Of a stretch of 64,000 bases of DNA, positions 44,331 to 56,605 are shown in pieces. A model generated the notes under the pieces. It did no database searches and was not told the DNA's origin. It saw only the letters and a program-made list of their open reading frames with translations. Positions within the stretch are counted from its first letter, which is position 1; every line of letters begins with the position of its first letter. Source of the stretch: Dentipellis sp. KUC8613 (lineage: Eukaryota > Basidiomycota > Agaricomycetes > Russulales > Hericiaceae); NCBI GenBank assembly GCA_002286715.1, contig NSJX01000005.1:219213-283212 (forward strand), read 5' to 3'. A program made the translations under genes and the position numbers.

Positions 44331-46680
44331 ATGTCGGACCACCAGCATCATTCGCCTGCCATCGCCCCGCCTGCACCAACTCGAGACTCCGAGTCCGTCA
44401 TGCAAATCAGAAATAGCGCCCCGGGCTCGGAGGATCGCACGCTCGGCATCCACTCCCATGCTGCCTTCTCTGCTTCTCCCTCGGTCTCCTCTATCAGCAG
44501 CCACCTCAACATCTGGAGAGACCGTTTTAGGGTCCGTTTCAGGGACAGCGACCCGCACTTCTCTCCCGAACCGTCACCATCCCCTCCTCCTGTCCGTCCC
44601 GCCTCTCCTCGCATTTCCTTCGATCACAAGACTAGCCCGTCCACCCATTCCCCAACCAGACCTGAAGACGAGACCATGCTCAATGGCAACCGACAAGCGG
44701 TCGTGCAGCTCGATTTTCTCATTGTAGGCGGCGGTAGGTCTTTAATTACCGCCGGCGACCTCCAAATCACACTCATGCTTCGCCGTCCGGTCATGCAGGT
44801 ATTGCCGGTCTAGCGACAGCTTATGCTCTCGCCGCCTCGGGACACCGTGTACGCGTCCTCGAAAAGCTATCTGGCCCCGGCCAACGCGCCGGTGGCGTCC
44901 GCATCCCTCCCAATGTCACCAAAATCCTCCTCGAATGGGGTCTTGGGGAGGAGCTGACCAAGCGCGCCTCGAAGGTGCGCCCCACGAATCTCGAAGACTG
45001 TGCGTCCGCTTCTCTTCTGCTCTTCTCCCGCACCGCGCCCCAACACTGACGCGGCGATCTGCCTTGCAGTCGAGACTGGCGAGATCATCGGGTACCTCGA
45101 ATGGCAGGAGGACGTCATGAAGGAGAGTGGTGCGCCGTTCCTCATGATGCACGTACGTCGTCCTCTGCCCGATCCCTCGCCCGGCGAACTGACCCCCGGG
45201 TCTGCCGGCGTCTACAGCACCAGGACCTCTACGAGATTCTCTACAAGCTCGCACTATCCGCAGGCGCCCAAGTGCTCTTTAATAGCACCGTGGAGGCCAT
45301 CACGCCCCCGCCCGAAGCGCCCTCGCGGAGCCCTTCGCCCACCGAGCCTCCCGCAATCGCAGGCCTGCGGCTGGGCGAGGGGAGCATCTCAGCACCACAG
45401 CCGCCCGCGTACAAAGCGCCCGCGGCTGAATATGCCACGCCAAGAGCGCAGGTGACGCTCACGAACGGGCAGGTGCTCGAGGCCGACGTGATCGTGGGTG
45501 CGGACGGGCCGCACAGTTTCGTGCGGAAGTTCGTTGAGGAGGAGGAAGTCGAGGAGCGGTGGTCGGGCATGAATGTGTACACCGGGACGCTCCCGATGTC
45601 GGAAATGCAGAGCCACCCGCTGTTGAGGGAGGTGCTGGACCTCGGTTGGCCGATGTGGATGGGTGATTCGCGGAGTACGATGGGTGTGTATTTGGTCGGC
45701 CTTTACTTAGCACTGGCGCTAATCACCGTGCATATTCAGGGTACCGGATAGTACGTTCCACCGTAAACTGCGAGATTGACATCATTGACAAGTATATTTT
45801 CGTAGCGAAACGACACTGAATACTCGGTGCACGTATGGTGGACAGAAGATGAGCCAGAGGGGTCAGAGGGCTGGGACCTCGAGATCCCCGCGAGCCATCT
45901 CCTCAAATACGGCAATGTCGAACCACGGTACGTCCGGTCTCGATCTGATCACAGCTCATTGCATCCATTTTTCATTTTACGCCGCACCCAACTCACTCAC
46001 GCCACCATTCTCTGACAGACTGCGCACGCTCTTCGAACGCACAAAGACATTCTCGCGTCAGAAACTCATGGAACGGCCAGCCCCTGAAGACTGGGTAGAC
46101 GGATCAGAGCGGCTCGTCCTGGTCGGGGAGGCAGCGCACCCCTTGATGGTATGTGGCCCACCCTTCACCCCTCCTCAACCGCCTCCTCACCGCTATCGCC
46201 ACCCAGCCCTGCGGCACACACGGGTGCAGCCTCGCCGTCGAAGACGCGGCCGTGCTCGGCACGCTCTTCTCGCACCTGCGCAGCCACGAGCAGATCGCGA
46301 CGCTGCTCTACGCGTACCAGGACCTGCGGCAGGAGCGCGCGGGGATCCTGAACGAGCTCGAGCTCTCAAACGCGGGGCTGTGCTGGTTCGCGCCGGGCCC
46401 GGAGCGCGACGCGCGCAACGAGTCGATGCGCCAGTCGCGCGCGCAGGGCAGCGAGCACTGGGACGACAGCGCGCTCGGCGACCAGTGGGGCGTCATCAGC
46501 GAGGTGTGGGGCTACCACGCCGTCGACGCCGCCGAGGACTGGTGGGTCCAGTGGGGCCTCCTGCGCGAGCGCGCTGCGTTTGGGGCGCAGGCGCCGGCGG
46601 GCATGATTCAGATTGATTCGCTGCAGGTGAGCTCGGTGAGCGTGGATATGGGGGATGAGAGCATGGAGGGCGCGTATTAG
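44331..46680 (+). CDS. FAD-dependent monooxygenase, salicylate-hydroxylase-like
   Basis: This predicted class A flavoprotein hydroxylase uses FAD and NAD(P)H; its substrate is unknown, probably aromatic. Motifs are the Rossmann FLIVGGGIAGLATAYALAAS (split by an intron after GGG), the middle VIVGADGPHSFVRKF, and the FAD-ribityl block LVLVGEAAHPLMPCGTHGCS followed by LAVEDAAVLG. Before the flavin fold lies an unusual Ser/Pro-rich extension of about 120 residues (ATG 44331). An in-frame ATG at 44676 (MLNGNRQAVVQLD) would remove it and is a reasonable alternative start. An 11 nt exon (45740-45750) lies between two 56 nt introns. The stop is at 46680. The segment TPPPEAPSRSPSPTEPP is an insertion in the substrate domain. 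No pathway partners lie alongside. Confidence 0.88.
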
Positions 46681-47051
46681 GCTTGGGTGGGGCGTCGTGT
46701 TTGCTTGGTTGGTTGCGTGCTTGGTATCTGCATTGCTGATTTGTGCTGTGGCTGGTGCTTTATTCATTGGAGGGTGGAACGGACGGTCATCTAGAACACG
46801 GAGCCATGTGTACATATAGGACAGCAGTACTTGCCAGTGGGAAGGGAGGTGGACATACTATCCGAGATTTGGAGGGGGAAGAACAAAAAAAATTGTGTTG
46901 CTATACCCAGGGAGACCAAAAAATACAGTATAGATAGCACAATAAAATGATACAGATGGTATAACAAGCCCTTGCCGTCCCGGCCGTATACTCCCCAGTA
47001 ACCCACAACAAATCACAAAGTACCGCTACGCCCACTCTCGCTCTGCCCATC
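46681..47051. other. Convergent 3' region, no gene seen
   Basis: About 370 bp between the monooxygenase stop and the F-box gene stop. It contains AT-rich runs (near 46885 and 46940, including AATAAAAT) that probably hold polyadenylation signals. Confidence 0.45.
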
Positions 47052-48784
47052 TCATCTCACCACTTCCACGTACTCCATCTCCGCGACGATATCCAGCCAC
47101 GCATCCGAGACGCAGCAGTCCTGCAGCACAACCTCCAACTGCGAGCCATGGCGTGCACGGGATTGCAGCGCGATGAGGCACACCTCGGCCAGGTCCTCAA
47201 TCCGAAAGTCGACATTCGTGAACCACATCTCCCGGAGCTCGGGCAGATACTGCGGCGTCATGGACATCCAGCGCATGAACGCGCTCGCGGCGTTGCCGTT
47301 GAGGAACTCGATCGTCCGGAGGTGCATCATGCCCTGCGCGTAGTCGGTCCACCACGACGGAAACAGGGAGTCGAAGGCGACGCTGAAGGCGCGGAGCTCC
47401 GCGGCGGGGAGCAGCCGCTGGACGGCCCTGCACGAGCTGCGGAAGCTCGTGAACACGGAGAACACGAAGCGCACGATGAGGGACGGCCTGGAGCGGGTAT
47501 TCGGCGCGTGCCACGCGGCGCACTCGAGGAATTCGCTCGTGTCCGTGATGACCTCGAGCGACTGCCAGGTCAGAGGCACGCGGCCCGGGCCCTCGACTGA
47601 GGGGAGCGTCAGCGGCAGGCTGCCGTCCGCGTGGTACGTCAGCTGCGAGAATACGTCCTGTGCTTTTTCGGGCACGTCGACCGTGAGCAGGACTTGGGCG
47701 GCGGGGGAGAGAATGAGATGTCTCAGCAAGGACGACAGCGGGTACGCCCGTCCACGCATGTGAAGGAACTTCAGATTGGGCACGCGTAGTACGCAATCTT
47801 CTGTAGGCGCTGGGATAAGAGAGGTACAGTAATGGAGTTCCAGAGACTCGAGCAGCGGCATTTCGCGGAGCATGGTGAGAAGTTGCGTTGGGGTAGCGTA
47901 GGCATGGTCGAACGCGTCTCCGTCGTCGTTCACAAGCCTGTCTAGCCGTGGCAGCTTTACCGCTACACTCGTAAGGCCGCGCAGCGATTCGCACGAGCTC
48001 CAAGGAGCAGCGACGAGGCTGTAGGTCGTCAGATTGCGCAATGCGGGTGCATTCTGCCCGAGATCGTTGAGGATATCGGTCCATGGCGGCGAGGCTTCCC
48101 GGATATATTGGCCACGGATGGTCACCGACGCGAGGCGGGGGAAAGGACGTTGCAAGGCGCTGACCAGCTGCTCGACGTTTCCCTTGGGGAGAGACTGCAG
48201 GCCTAGTTCAGCGATCTGCCCATGGTATCGAGAAAGGATGGCGAGCAATTGCATCGAAGGGTAGCCAGACCGGACACTACTCGGCGATAGCTCCGGCTCG
48301 TGGATAGCAAGCGGGGCAGTGCGCGCTCGCAACAACAATTCCGCTGTCCATTGTGGACATGGGGGGACAGATATCCGAGCCCAGAGGTTGTGGTACGCCA
48401 ATGCCACATCTCGCCAGTGTCGGCAGACTTGGGTGACCACCAGCAAGTCCTTCGTGGGGTAGCCGGCACGGTTCACTGAGGGAGGGAATGGGTTCTCGAG
48501 GTTTGCGCAGATGCTGAAGACCTTATACAGGATCTCGGACGGGAGGCGGTTGATACCCGCCTTGGAGTTGTAGACGACGCCGGTGTAAGCAAGCAGCAAA
48601 CGCAGTTCGGTGAGCACCTCGCCGACTGCGTTCTGGCTCTGCAGACCTGCAAGCGTGTTCCGCATTTCGATGGACCAGCTGGGCCTAGCTCGCGTCCTCG
48701 GCGTCGTTATCATTTGAGAAAGTGCCACTTGTACAGCGACACGCACCTGTCAGACTGCTCCTCATCAACATCCATAGACTGCAT
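47052..48784 (-). CDS. F-box protein (first of two)
   Basis: This is a predicted SCF ubiquitin-ligase substrate receptor. A short first exon from ATG 48784 (MQSMDVDEEQSDR) is joined over a 62 nt intron (48746-48685, GTGCGT...GCTAG) to a long open exon ending at 47052. The F-box reads INRLPSEILYKVFSIC, followed by VTQVCRHWRDVALAYHNLWA. The C-terminal 400 residues carry irregular Leu-rich text (LLESLELHYC; LRTIEFLNG; LPELREMWFTN), as in the large Agaricomycete F-box family. About 555 residues. The target is unknown. It lies in the same orientation as the F-box gene at 49422-51289, but the proteins are clearly diverged. Confidence 0.85.
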
Positions 48785-49421
48785 ACTGATGCAAGAATAG
48801 ATTGCTAGGAGGGCCTGCAAAGGACAGTCAGTAGAGCCCAGTGATACGGGACATTCGGAGAAGTTGGTGAGAGTTGTGCAATTGATATCAAGCGCTAGCG
48901 CTTACTGGCACGGACGCTTCGAATTCAGCGTCTACTGCAAGCAGTGCAACAAATGCCAAGCGCTCAGGCACGTACTTATCCACAGTATTTACAAAGCAGG
49001 ATCGTACAGTACAGCTGTTTCGAGATCGATAGACCGCGTCTGCATTTCTTCGCAGATAGTCGCGTATCACAGGTTCGTTGCTCCGACTGAAGCCATCAAT
49101 GCCGCCGTACGTGCCGGCCGCACAGATGAGCTTTCTGCTTTGTCTCTCCTAAGCGGAGCACGGAACTCCCCGAGTATTGCTGATACGCGACTGTGCAAAA
49201 GAAATTTCGGGCGGTCTATCGTTCTCGAAACAGCTGTAAGTATCATATATGTTAGTTCCAGTACTGAGACGAGGCTGAAGTCCGAACTGTTCGACAAGAC
49301 AAGATAAGAAGCAGGGAATTGACTACGAAATAGAATGAAAGGGCTTCGATTTCGGAATCAAAATAGAAGTACATGGTTTCCGGAAGAGTGCTGGCATCCA
49401 GAGCCCCACGCCGAAAGCACA
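48785..49421. other. Intergenic between the two F-box genes
   Basis: About 640 bp. A plus-strand frame at 48864-49307 and minus frames overlapping it lack ATG-initiated, motif-bearing coding sequence. I see no supported gene or repeat. Confidence 0.4.
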
Positions 49422-51289
49422 TCATTCGATTGTATGTTCAATTCGTTCATTCCCATCCCATTGCAAGTCTTCCACATACCCCATCTGCCGAAGGCTCTCT
49501 AGCCAAGATCTATGAACCGTGCAGTCTACTATCCGAAGAATTGGGAGCGGGGTGGATGAGAAGCAAGCTTTGAAGGCGCGCGTATAGGCTTCGGCGAGAG
49601 GGAGGGAAATGCGATTGCTGCGGATCGTCACCGTGCACAGCGTTGGGCAAGATGGATGTAGCGCCAGGAAGGTCTGTAGAAGGCAGTCTTCTGCGAACGC
49701 CTCCCCCACAACCTCTATTTCCTCCAAGTCGTTCATCGTCCCCAGATACTTGGACGAATCCAGATACCAGTCGGGGATGGCCTGGCAGAGACTGATAGAG
49801 CGAAGATTTTCGCCCGGGTACTGGCGAATGAGGCCCTTCGAGATACAGCCATAGGGCATATTTCCAGAAACGGGCACGGTGAGGGTGCACGAAAGGGCGG
49901 GGTCGGGGGTAGTGGCAAACGACTGTTGATCGAACCACGTTTCAGTCGTATGCATGTCGTCGCTGGTCATTGTCATTTTGACACTTCGCCAGGGCCGGAG
50001 CTCACTGTCCTCGCCTACCAAGCGTTTATTGAGCAAGGGCAGCAGGAGGGAGGAGTTGTGGTCAGTTGGAGATGGGTAGTACGAAGGACGGTTGATGGAA
50101 ATGTCGAGGACTGTCGAAAACGGGACAAGTATATGTTCTACGCAAGGTGCGACAGAAGATAAAGGCCCGGCTAAACGTAGCAATTCTAGATGGTGAAGAT
50201 GCACGGGAGGTCCGCAACCGGTATCCGTACCATCCGAAGGAATGGAGACCGCATTCTGGAGGGAAAGCATGCGGATGTTCTGCATTTCGCGTAATGTCTG
50301 GATGACTAGTGGTAAAGGCGGACAGAGTCTGCGATTGACCACCAGCTCCAATTCCGGATAGTCGACCTCCAGCCGCGTCAGGTTCCGAAATATGGGCGAA
50401 TTCCAAGGAAGGGCTATCGGTGCTCGTATGGCGATTTGCTCGAGGTTGGGTGCATTGAGGTGGAGTTGATTGAGCGCCAAATTCCAGTATGAAGAGAGTG
50501 CTTGGATGTCTCCCAACAGAGTGAAGCCCCCGGTCGATTCGAGAATAAGGGACTTCAGTAGCGGCATCCGGCAAAGGATCAACGGCACGAGATGCGTCAA
50601 GTCCGTCTCTGACATGCGCAAGTGAATCCGGGAGATGCGCGAGGTACACTGAGCCCCGACCTCGCGAATTTGTCGTATGGGTGGGAGGAGATGGCCATCG
50701 GTAGCAGAGTATTCGAGGATCACCGGCGCTGACCTTGAACGCACGACAAGCTCCTGAGTCCACTGCGGAAGGGAGAAGGATATGGTAGCCCAGAGAGCTT
50801 GGTGGTCCAAAGCTGTATCCCGCCAATATCGGCAGACATGAGTGATCTTTACCCAGCCCAAACTCTCTGTCGGAATGAGACAACGACGTGGGGGAAGCAT
50901 GGGTTCATTCTCTGCGCAGCGCTCGAAGATGGCTGAGAGAATTTCTGGAGGAAGGACGGATATTGCTACCATCGTATTGCGGACGCTTTTGGCCAGATTC
51001 ACAAGCACGTGCAATTCTGCCAGCTCATGATCCAGCTCGTCACGCAGGTCGCCATCTCGAATGCAATTTTCCCGTTGAAAGGCATTGCTATCATGAAGCT
51101 CGCAAAGTCTTCTGCGGGCTAACTGTGACCATCTTCAGGGAGTGTATTAATGCACGGCGCTCTGTATTTCAACTGAATACCGCTAACCTTAGAGATAGAT
51201 CCATTGGGAGAAGAGGCTGGGAAGTCGATTCGTGTGGACGTGATGGCGAGAACAGAAAACTGCGGTCGCGTCATATCTTTAGGGGGCAT
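49422..51289 (-). CDS. F-box protein (second of two)
   Basis: This is a predicted SCF substrate receptor. Exon 1 starts at ATG 51289 (MPPKDMTRPQF) or in-frame ATG 51274. A 65 nt intron (51187-51123, GTTAGC...CACAG) joins it to LARRRLCELHDSNAFQREN, a coiled coil leading into the F-box (ISVLPPEILSAIFERC; ITHVCRYWRDTALDHQALWA). The remainder has leucine-rich repeats of irregular length (LLKSLILEST; LTRLEVDYPELELVV). The second exon runs open to the stop at 49422. It shows no ATG near 51014, which forces the upstream exon. About 600 residues. The coiled coil before the F-box is typical of Agaricomycete expansions. Substrate unknown. Confidence 0.85.
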
Positions 51290-51778
51290 CTGAGAAGGAA
51301 GAAGGGGGAACAGCGTTCCGCAGTGTGCGAATGTTTGAACGATTTGGAATGATGTGGACCACATATGGCAGTAAGGGCCTTTCGAGATCTCGCGCGGAGT
51401 CGTTACCAGCTGGCTTGCTCCGAGTTCGCTGGCCAGACACAAGTAAGTAAGTTTATGCCGAACGGTCCGCCCCGGCCCGCACAATTGAGTGACCGGCCCC
51501 GCGTTTCTGTAGTAGCCTGCAGCCTCCTCAAGTGCGAGACTCGTCTCATTCAACTACATGGACTTGTCGAGGCCGAGAGCTGACGCCCAGCTGTAATCTG
51601 TAATTCTCTTTAGCTAATTCCCTCGCAATAGGCTTGCTCGGCGTCCCTCGAAACTTGAAACTCAATCGCTGCACCATCCACGCGACGTTCACGTTGCGCC
51701 CATCCCACGCAGCCCACATCATCTTTTGTTCGCCTAGGCTAGTAGCTGCTTAGATACGAAAGTCTTTCCTGGGAAAGG
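51290..51778. other. Divergent promoter region of F-box gene and cdk7
   Basis: About 490 bp between divergent starts. Some in-frame upstream extension of the F-box frame exists on the minus strand but shows no conserved text. No clear TATA or other element was identified. Confidence 0.4.
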
Positions 51779-53223
51779 ATGGATGTTGTGGAGAAAGCGA
51801 ACGCGGCACGACAGAAGCGATGGTGCGTGTATCGTGACAGCTTCACCGTGCAGGTCCTAATAATACGACTGAAGGACGAAGGACCGGAAAGTGGGTGAGG
51901 GGACGTACGCCGTGGTCTACCAAGGTGATCTCGGCTCTTCTCATACACGTATTCGCGTAGTGACTTTTGTCGAAGGTCGCGAAGCAGCGACAGGCCGGAA
52001 GGTCGCCATAAAGAAGATCAAGGTTGGACAGTTCAAGGACGGCCTTGACATGTCTGCTGTCCGTGAAGTGAAGTACTTGAAGGAACTCGGGCACCAAAAT
52101 GTCATCGCCGTAAGTCTGCCATGTCCATTACATCCGTTCCATGGTGCTGACATGAGACCTCCTGCCCAGCTGCTCGACGTCTTCTCCTCGAAGACCAATC
52201 TCAACCTCGTCCTAGAATTCCTTGATACGGACCTCGAGATGATAATCAAGGACAGGTCGCTCGTCTTTCTCCCCGCAGACATCAAGAGCTGGATGGCCAT
52301 GACATTCCGCGGTCTCGAATTCTGCCACAGAAACTTTGTTCTCCATCGCGTACGTCTCGCCGCTGTTATGCTAGCATGCTAAAATTCACCCTACTTCGTG
52401 TACTAGGATCTGAAGCCAAACAACTTGCTCATCGCGTCAGATGGACAGCTCAAACTTGCCGATTTCGGTCTCGCACGGGACTTCGCTGACCCAGGATACA
52501 AGATGACCTGCCAAGTCATCACCCGGTACGTTCCCTCCCCAGCCGTTGGGTCTCCCCTTCTCACAGCGCTTGCCGCCCACCAGCTGGTATCGGCCACCCG
52601 AGCTGCTCTTCGGCGCCCGCTACTACAGCACCGCAGTCGACATCTGGTCCGTCGGCTGTATCTTCGCAGAACTGATGCTCCGCACGCCATACCTCCCCGG
52701 CGAAAGCGACATGGACCAGCTCAAAACGATATTCCGCGCGCTCGGCACGCCCACAGAGGAGGACTGGCCGGGCCACACGAAGCTGCCGGACTATGTACCA
52801 GTCGGCCAGTTCCCCAAAACGCCAATGCGCGACCTGTTCACGGCTGCGACGGCCGATACCCTGAACTTACTCGGAAAATGTCTCATCTACGAGCCGCGAA
52901 AACGCGTAAGCGCGAAAGACGTACGTTCGTTTTAAGTTGCAAATGAGCTGCACGCTGAGCGGTCGTCTCGTAAATAGGCTCTCAGCCATCCATATTTCTT
53001 CGCCCTCCCGTACCCCTCCCACCCCTCCAAACTCCCCAAGACGGCCTCTCAGATTGCCGCGTCGCGCATGGCCGAAGAGGCAGAGACCAACGTGGACATG
53101 AACGGCCCTGGTCCCGCAGTGAAAGCTGCGCCCCCGAACCGTCTGAAGCGCAAAATGAGCGGTGACGAGATCGGACGGAGCGTCGCGAGAAAGCTGGATT
53201 TCTCGCAGCCAGCTGTAGCCTAG
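51779..53223 (+). CDS. kin28: Cyclin-dependent kinase 7 / Kin28 (TFIIH kinase)
   Basis: This kinase of the TFIIH CAK module phosphorylates the RNA polymerase II C-terminal domain (family knowledge). ATG 51779 gives a 44 nt first exon; the junction restores [19 protein letters not shown] (Gly-rich loop). Key blocks are VAIKKIKVG (catalytic Lys), [17 protein letters not shown] (cyclin-binding helix), DLKPNNLL (the NN is typical of Cdk7), DFGLARDF and the T-loop [18 protein letters not shown] with its probable activating Thr. The end of the kinase fold is [20 protein letters not shown]. The C-terminal tail has [20 protein letters not shown]. The stop is at 53223. About 365 residues, normal for Cdk7. 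Introns of about 52-60 nt split the ATP loop and the DLKPNN region. Confidence 0.93.
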
Positions 53224-53595
53224 TGTCACTAGGGCCATGTTCTCAAAACAGGGTATTGGAGACCGGATATCTGATATCGGAGGGGCTCGCCTGTGGCCCC
53301 TCCCACGAACCGTCGACTTCGCATTGTGCAGGTGCAGACGGCAGACTTGTAAAGACGTGCGGGATGTGTGTATGTAATGTATACGAGTGTAATGCAGATT
53401 CGGATGGACAGAGAACGCAACGGGTACCTAGAGGACACGAAGGAAAAGCAGATTGATAATGACAAACAACAAACGGGAATATTCACAACAGCACCAAGCA
53501 TGCACCAAACGTCAACCGTTCAATGAACAAAGTAAACAACGGAGAACACAAACACCGCCGAAGCATTGATAACCAACACCCAATGCCCCTCAGGG
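53224..53595. other. Convergent 3' region of cdk7 and nucleoporin genes
   Basis: About 370 bp with A-rich stretches near 53450-53550 and no supported gene. Confidence 0.45.
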
Positions 53596-56391
53596 TCACG
53601 GCCGAGGATTTTCACAAGCCACGCACTTGGCCGCACTCTCTGGGCTCTGCAGGCCGCACACCGTGCACGTCCACGTCCCACTCGCGGCCTTGGGTGGCGG
53701 CTTCATGCCCGCCGCCTCCCAGTTGAAGCCCACTGCCGCCGGCTTCGGCGCAGCGCCCGGCCTCGGCTCCTCACACGCTACGCACTTCATGGCGCTCTCC
53801 GGACTCTGCAGCATGCACACGGAGCATGTCCACGTCCCTGCTGACTTTGCAGGCGGCTTCACGCCCGCTGCGCCCCAGTTGAACCCAGAGCTCGTCGCCT
53901 TCGCGATGGAGGGCGTCGACGCACCACTGGACTTCGCTCCGAAGGTGAACTCGAAGGCTCGCAAAGAGGACGGGGCTGCCTGCTTGGCAGCATCGCGAGA
54001 CTTGGCGGAACTGAACAGTGCCGCGGGTCCAGTGATTGTGAAGGAGAACGCGGGAAGCGCGGTGACATTGAGCGACGCAGCGACGGCCTTCGGGTCCTTG
54101 CTTGTAGAGGCGACCGGCTGCGCAGGGGCAGGAACGGTAGGCTTGAAAACCGATGTCGTCGAGGGCATCGAGAACGGAGACACGGACGAGGCCGTCTTCG
54201 GAAGCGAGGCGTGCTTGGGCACAGGCGCCGGTGGGGGCTCTGTGGGGCTGCTGTCCATCTTCGTCGACTTGTCCTCGCTTTCGGCAGCGAAGCCGAAACG
54301 AAGCTTTGAAGGCTCTTTGGGTATGGACGACTTGACCCCAAACGCAGACTTCGAGGGCGACACTGACGGGCCAGACGAGCCGAAGGCGTTGCTGGAGCCC
54401 GTGGACGGAGCTGCCGGTGTCGATTTTGCACCGAAGAGCGATCCGCTGTCTGAGGGCTCGATAACTTCCGTCGGGCGGTTGACCAAAGGAGAGAACGAGG
54501 CTGACGAAGACATCTCCACATCTTCGACTTCCTCTACCGTTGGCGAAGGTCTGCTATCCGCCTTCTTCTGCTTCTTAGGAGACGGGCGATCATCTTCATC
54601 AGGAATCTCTTCAACAGAGGGCTCGGTAGAAGCCTTGCTCCGGCCGTTGGTCCCGTTAGTACGGGGAGGCTCGGGGGATTGAAGCCGACTGCTGCGGCGG
54701 GAGGGTTCGGCAGACTTCGTTCCGTGAAGGATGCCATTGCTCTTGCTGGGTGATACAGATGTCGACTTTTGCAAGTCAGCTGGAGGACGTGAGCGCTTGC
54801 TCCCCTGCAAAGACACTGTCAGACACGGGGCTTCGATGCAATACACTCGGTGCAAACCTTTGGAACAGTAGCCTCGATAATCCTCTGTGGACTCAACCCG
54901 GCCTCAACCGATGCTTCCTCCTCGGCCTTCTTCTCCACTTTCTTTTCCTCCGGCGCCTTCCTCTTCTTCTGTGGTCTCTTCGACAAGACTGGCTTGACAG
55001 GACTTGCTGTCTGATATGGATTTGCTACATCTGGCTTCTTCGGTGGTGTTACATCCTTGAGCAGTTCTGACATCATGCTTGCTGCTCTCGTCGGCTGTCT
55101 CGTCGGTGAGGGTTGTGGTTGTGGCGGAGAATCACTCTGGCCCCATGCCTGGCGGAGAGGTGACGGGACGGCAGGAGCAGTCGGTTTGGGAGGGATAGAC
55201 ATGCGAAGACGTGGTGTGGAAGGAGCCTGTTTCTCTGCTGCGCCCGTGCCATTTGTCACCTGGCCGTTCGCGGCCGTGCCAGCCGAGGACTTGGATCCAT
55301 TAAGAGGAGAGAAGAGAGAAGAACCAGATGCGGCAGGTGCACGTGTTTGGCGTGCAGGTGAAGGGGAGGCTGCGTCCGCTCTCTGAGGCGTGGACGTCTC
55401 GGCATTCGCACCCACGCGCCGACGTTTGCTATCAGTCTTCGGCACTTCAGGTGGCGAAAGTGTGATTCTCGAGGGAGAAGCTCGAGGAGGGCCAAATGCG
55501 GGCGATTGGAAGCGATTCCGCGGACGGGCGCTCCCAGCGCCCTGCCATTTATATACACCATTCGGGTTCTTGCTGAGGGTTTTCCGAGGCGTCTGCGTGT
55601 CGGAAGAGGAGGTACCTGTACCGCCAATATTGAAGATCGGTGAGTTGCCCCGCGCTGGCGAAGGGCTAGATGTGAATCGGAACGGCTCCGGCCTCTCATC
55701 CTCTGCGCACTGGTCAGACGCTGTAATGAATTCAGATGGAAGCTACTCACCTTGGACACTCTCGGTGAGGAGAGACATCAATCCGCGCAATTCCACCTGA
55801 TGCAATGGCTGGCCATCCCCCCTCTCTTGCAGGTACTTTTTCACTGTCTGCAGATTCTCTACTGCTGATGGAGATGGCTGCAGTTCTGCTGGCCGTGGCG
55901 GGGGAGGGGGAGTCGAAGCGCTGCTGGTAAGGGTGAATGGTCTCTCCCGAGTTCCGAGCGGTTGTGATGAGGATGCTTCCGGAGGAGGCAGTACTTCAGG
56001 CTCAGTTTGCTGTTGTGAGAGCTATAAGAGAAGTGTTGGGATACATGCATGTATGTAGTCGCTCCGCAGCGCACCTGATGACCACGTCTTGACAGTGTCT
56101 CCGCTGCTGAAGACGGCAGGGCGAGGGACGGTTCTTCCTCAGCGTCCACCCGAGAATCCTCCGCTTCCTCATCCTCTTCGTCTTCGGGAGTCTTGTTCGT
56201 GAATGGGTTCAGGAAAGAGAATATGTTCGTGATGCTCCATCCCTGCAAATGAATCAGATCCAGACACGTCGAAAGCAGAGCTGCGAACGACTCACGGATT
56301 TCTTCGTGGCGGTGGTCTTGGCAGGCCTCTTGTATGGCGACGATAGTTGGCTCCGTACTGCGCGCCTGTCGTTTCTTCGAATGGCGCTCAT
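53596..56391 (-). CDS. Nucleoporin with RanBP2-type zinc fingers (Nup153/Nup1-like)
   Basis: This is a predicted nuclear-basket nucleoporin. ATG 56391 gives a basic start (MSAIRRNDRRAVRSQ; PYKRPAKTTATKK). A short amphipathic stretch GWSITNIFSFLNPF follows, resembling the membrane-binding helix of Nup1, Nup60 and Nup153. The body is low complexity with conserved-looking PNGVYKWQGAGSARPRNRF. Further on are scattered FG-type motifs (SLFGAKS, NAFGSSG, SAFGVKS, FTFGAKS). Near the end are two RanBP2 zinc fingers, TWTCSVCMLQSPESAMKCVA and TWTCTVCGLQSPESAAKCVA (C-x2-C-x10-C-x2-C). Each is preceded by a GFNWxAAGxKPP repeat. The stop is at 53596. About 800 residues. Zinc fingers are known in animal Nup153 but not in yeast Nup1. 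The exact orthologue is inferred. Confidence 0.85.
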
Positions 56392-56605
56392 CGTGAGCAA
56401 GAAGGAGGGAGGGGGGAGGAGGGAAGGAGGGCGAAGGAGGACAAGACGCGGACAATTGTCGAGCTTGAGTGAGCGGGCCCGGCCACGCGCCACAAGCTAT
56501 TGTTCAGGGCCGGTCGTCTGATCCGGCGGCCGGCCCTAAAGCCGCGTGTCACGCTCCGGCAGTGACCGACCTCTGTCGCGCACAACGAGCTCGACGTCCA
56601 AGACA
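56392..56605. promoter_or_regulatory. Shared promoter of nucleoporin and complex I genes
   Basis: 214 bp separate the divergent starts. It has a GGGAGGAGGGAAGG purine-rich run near 56410-56440 and GC-rich palindrome-like GCCGGCCGGC-type text near 56525. No TATA is obvious. Confidence 0.4.

Noticed and set aside
33282..46680. Secondary-metabolite cluster around the P450 and FAD monooxygenase
   Set aside because: They are separated by glycogen debranching enzyme and sgf73, and no backbone synthase is present.
48864..49307. 147-codon plus-strand frame between the F-box genes
   Set aside because: It has no family resemblance and no supporting splice sites or motifs, and equally long frames overlap on the other strand.
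53627..54682. 351-residue plus-strand open frame opposite the nucleoporin gene
   Set aside because: It is the antisense reading of a Ser/Pro-rich protein, which rarely yields stops. It has no ATG-led conserved motif, while the minus frame has two zinc fingers.
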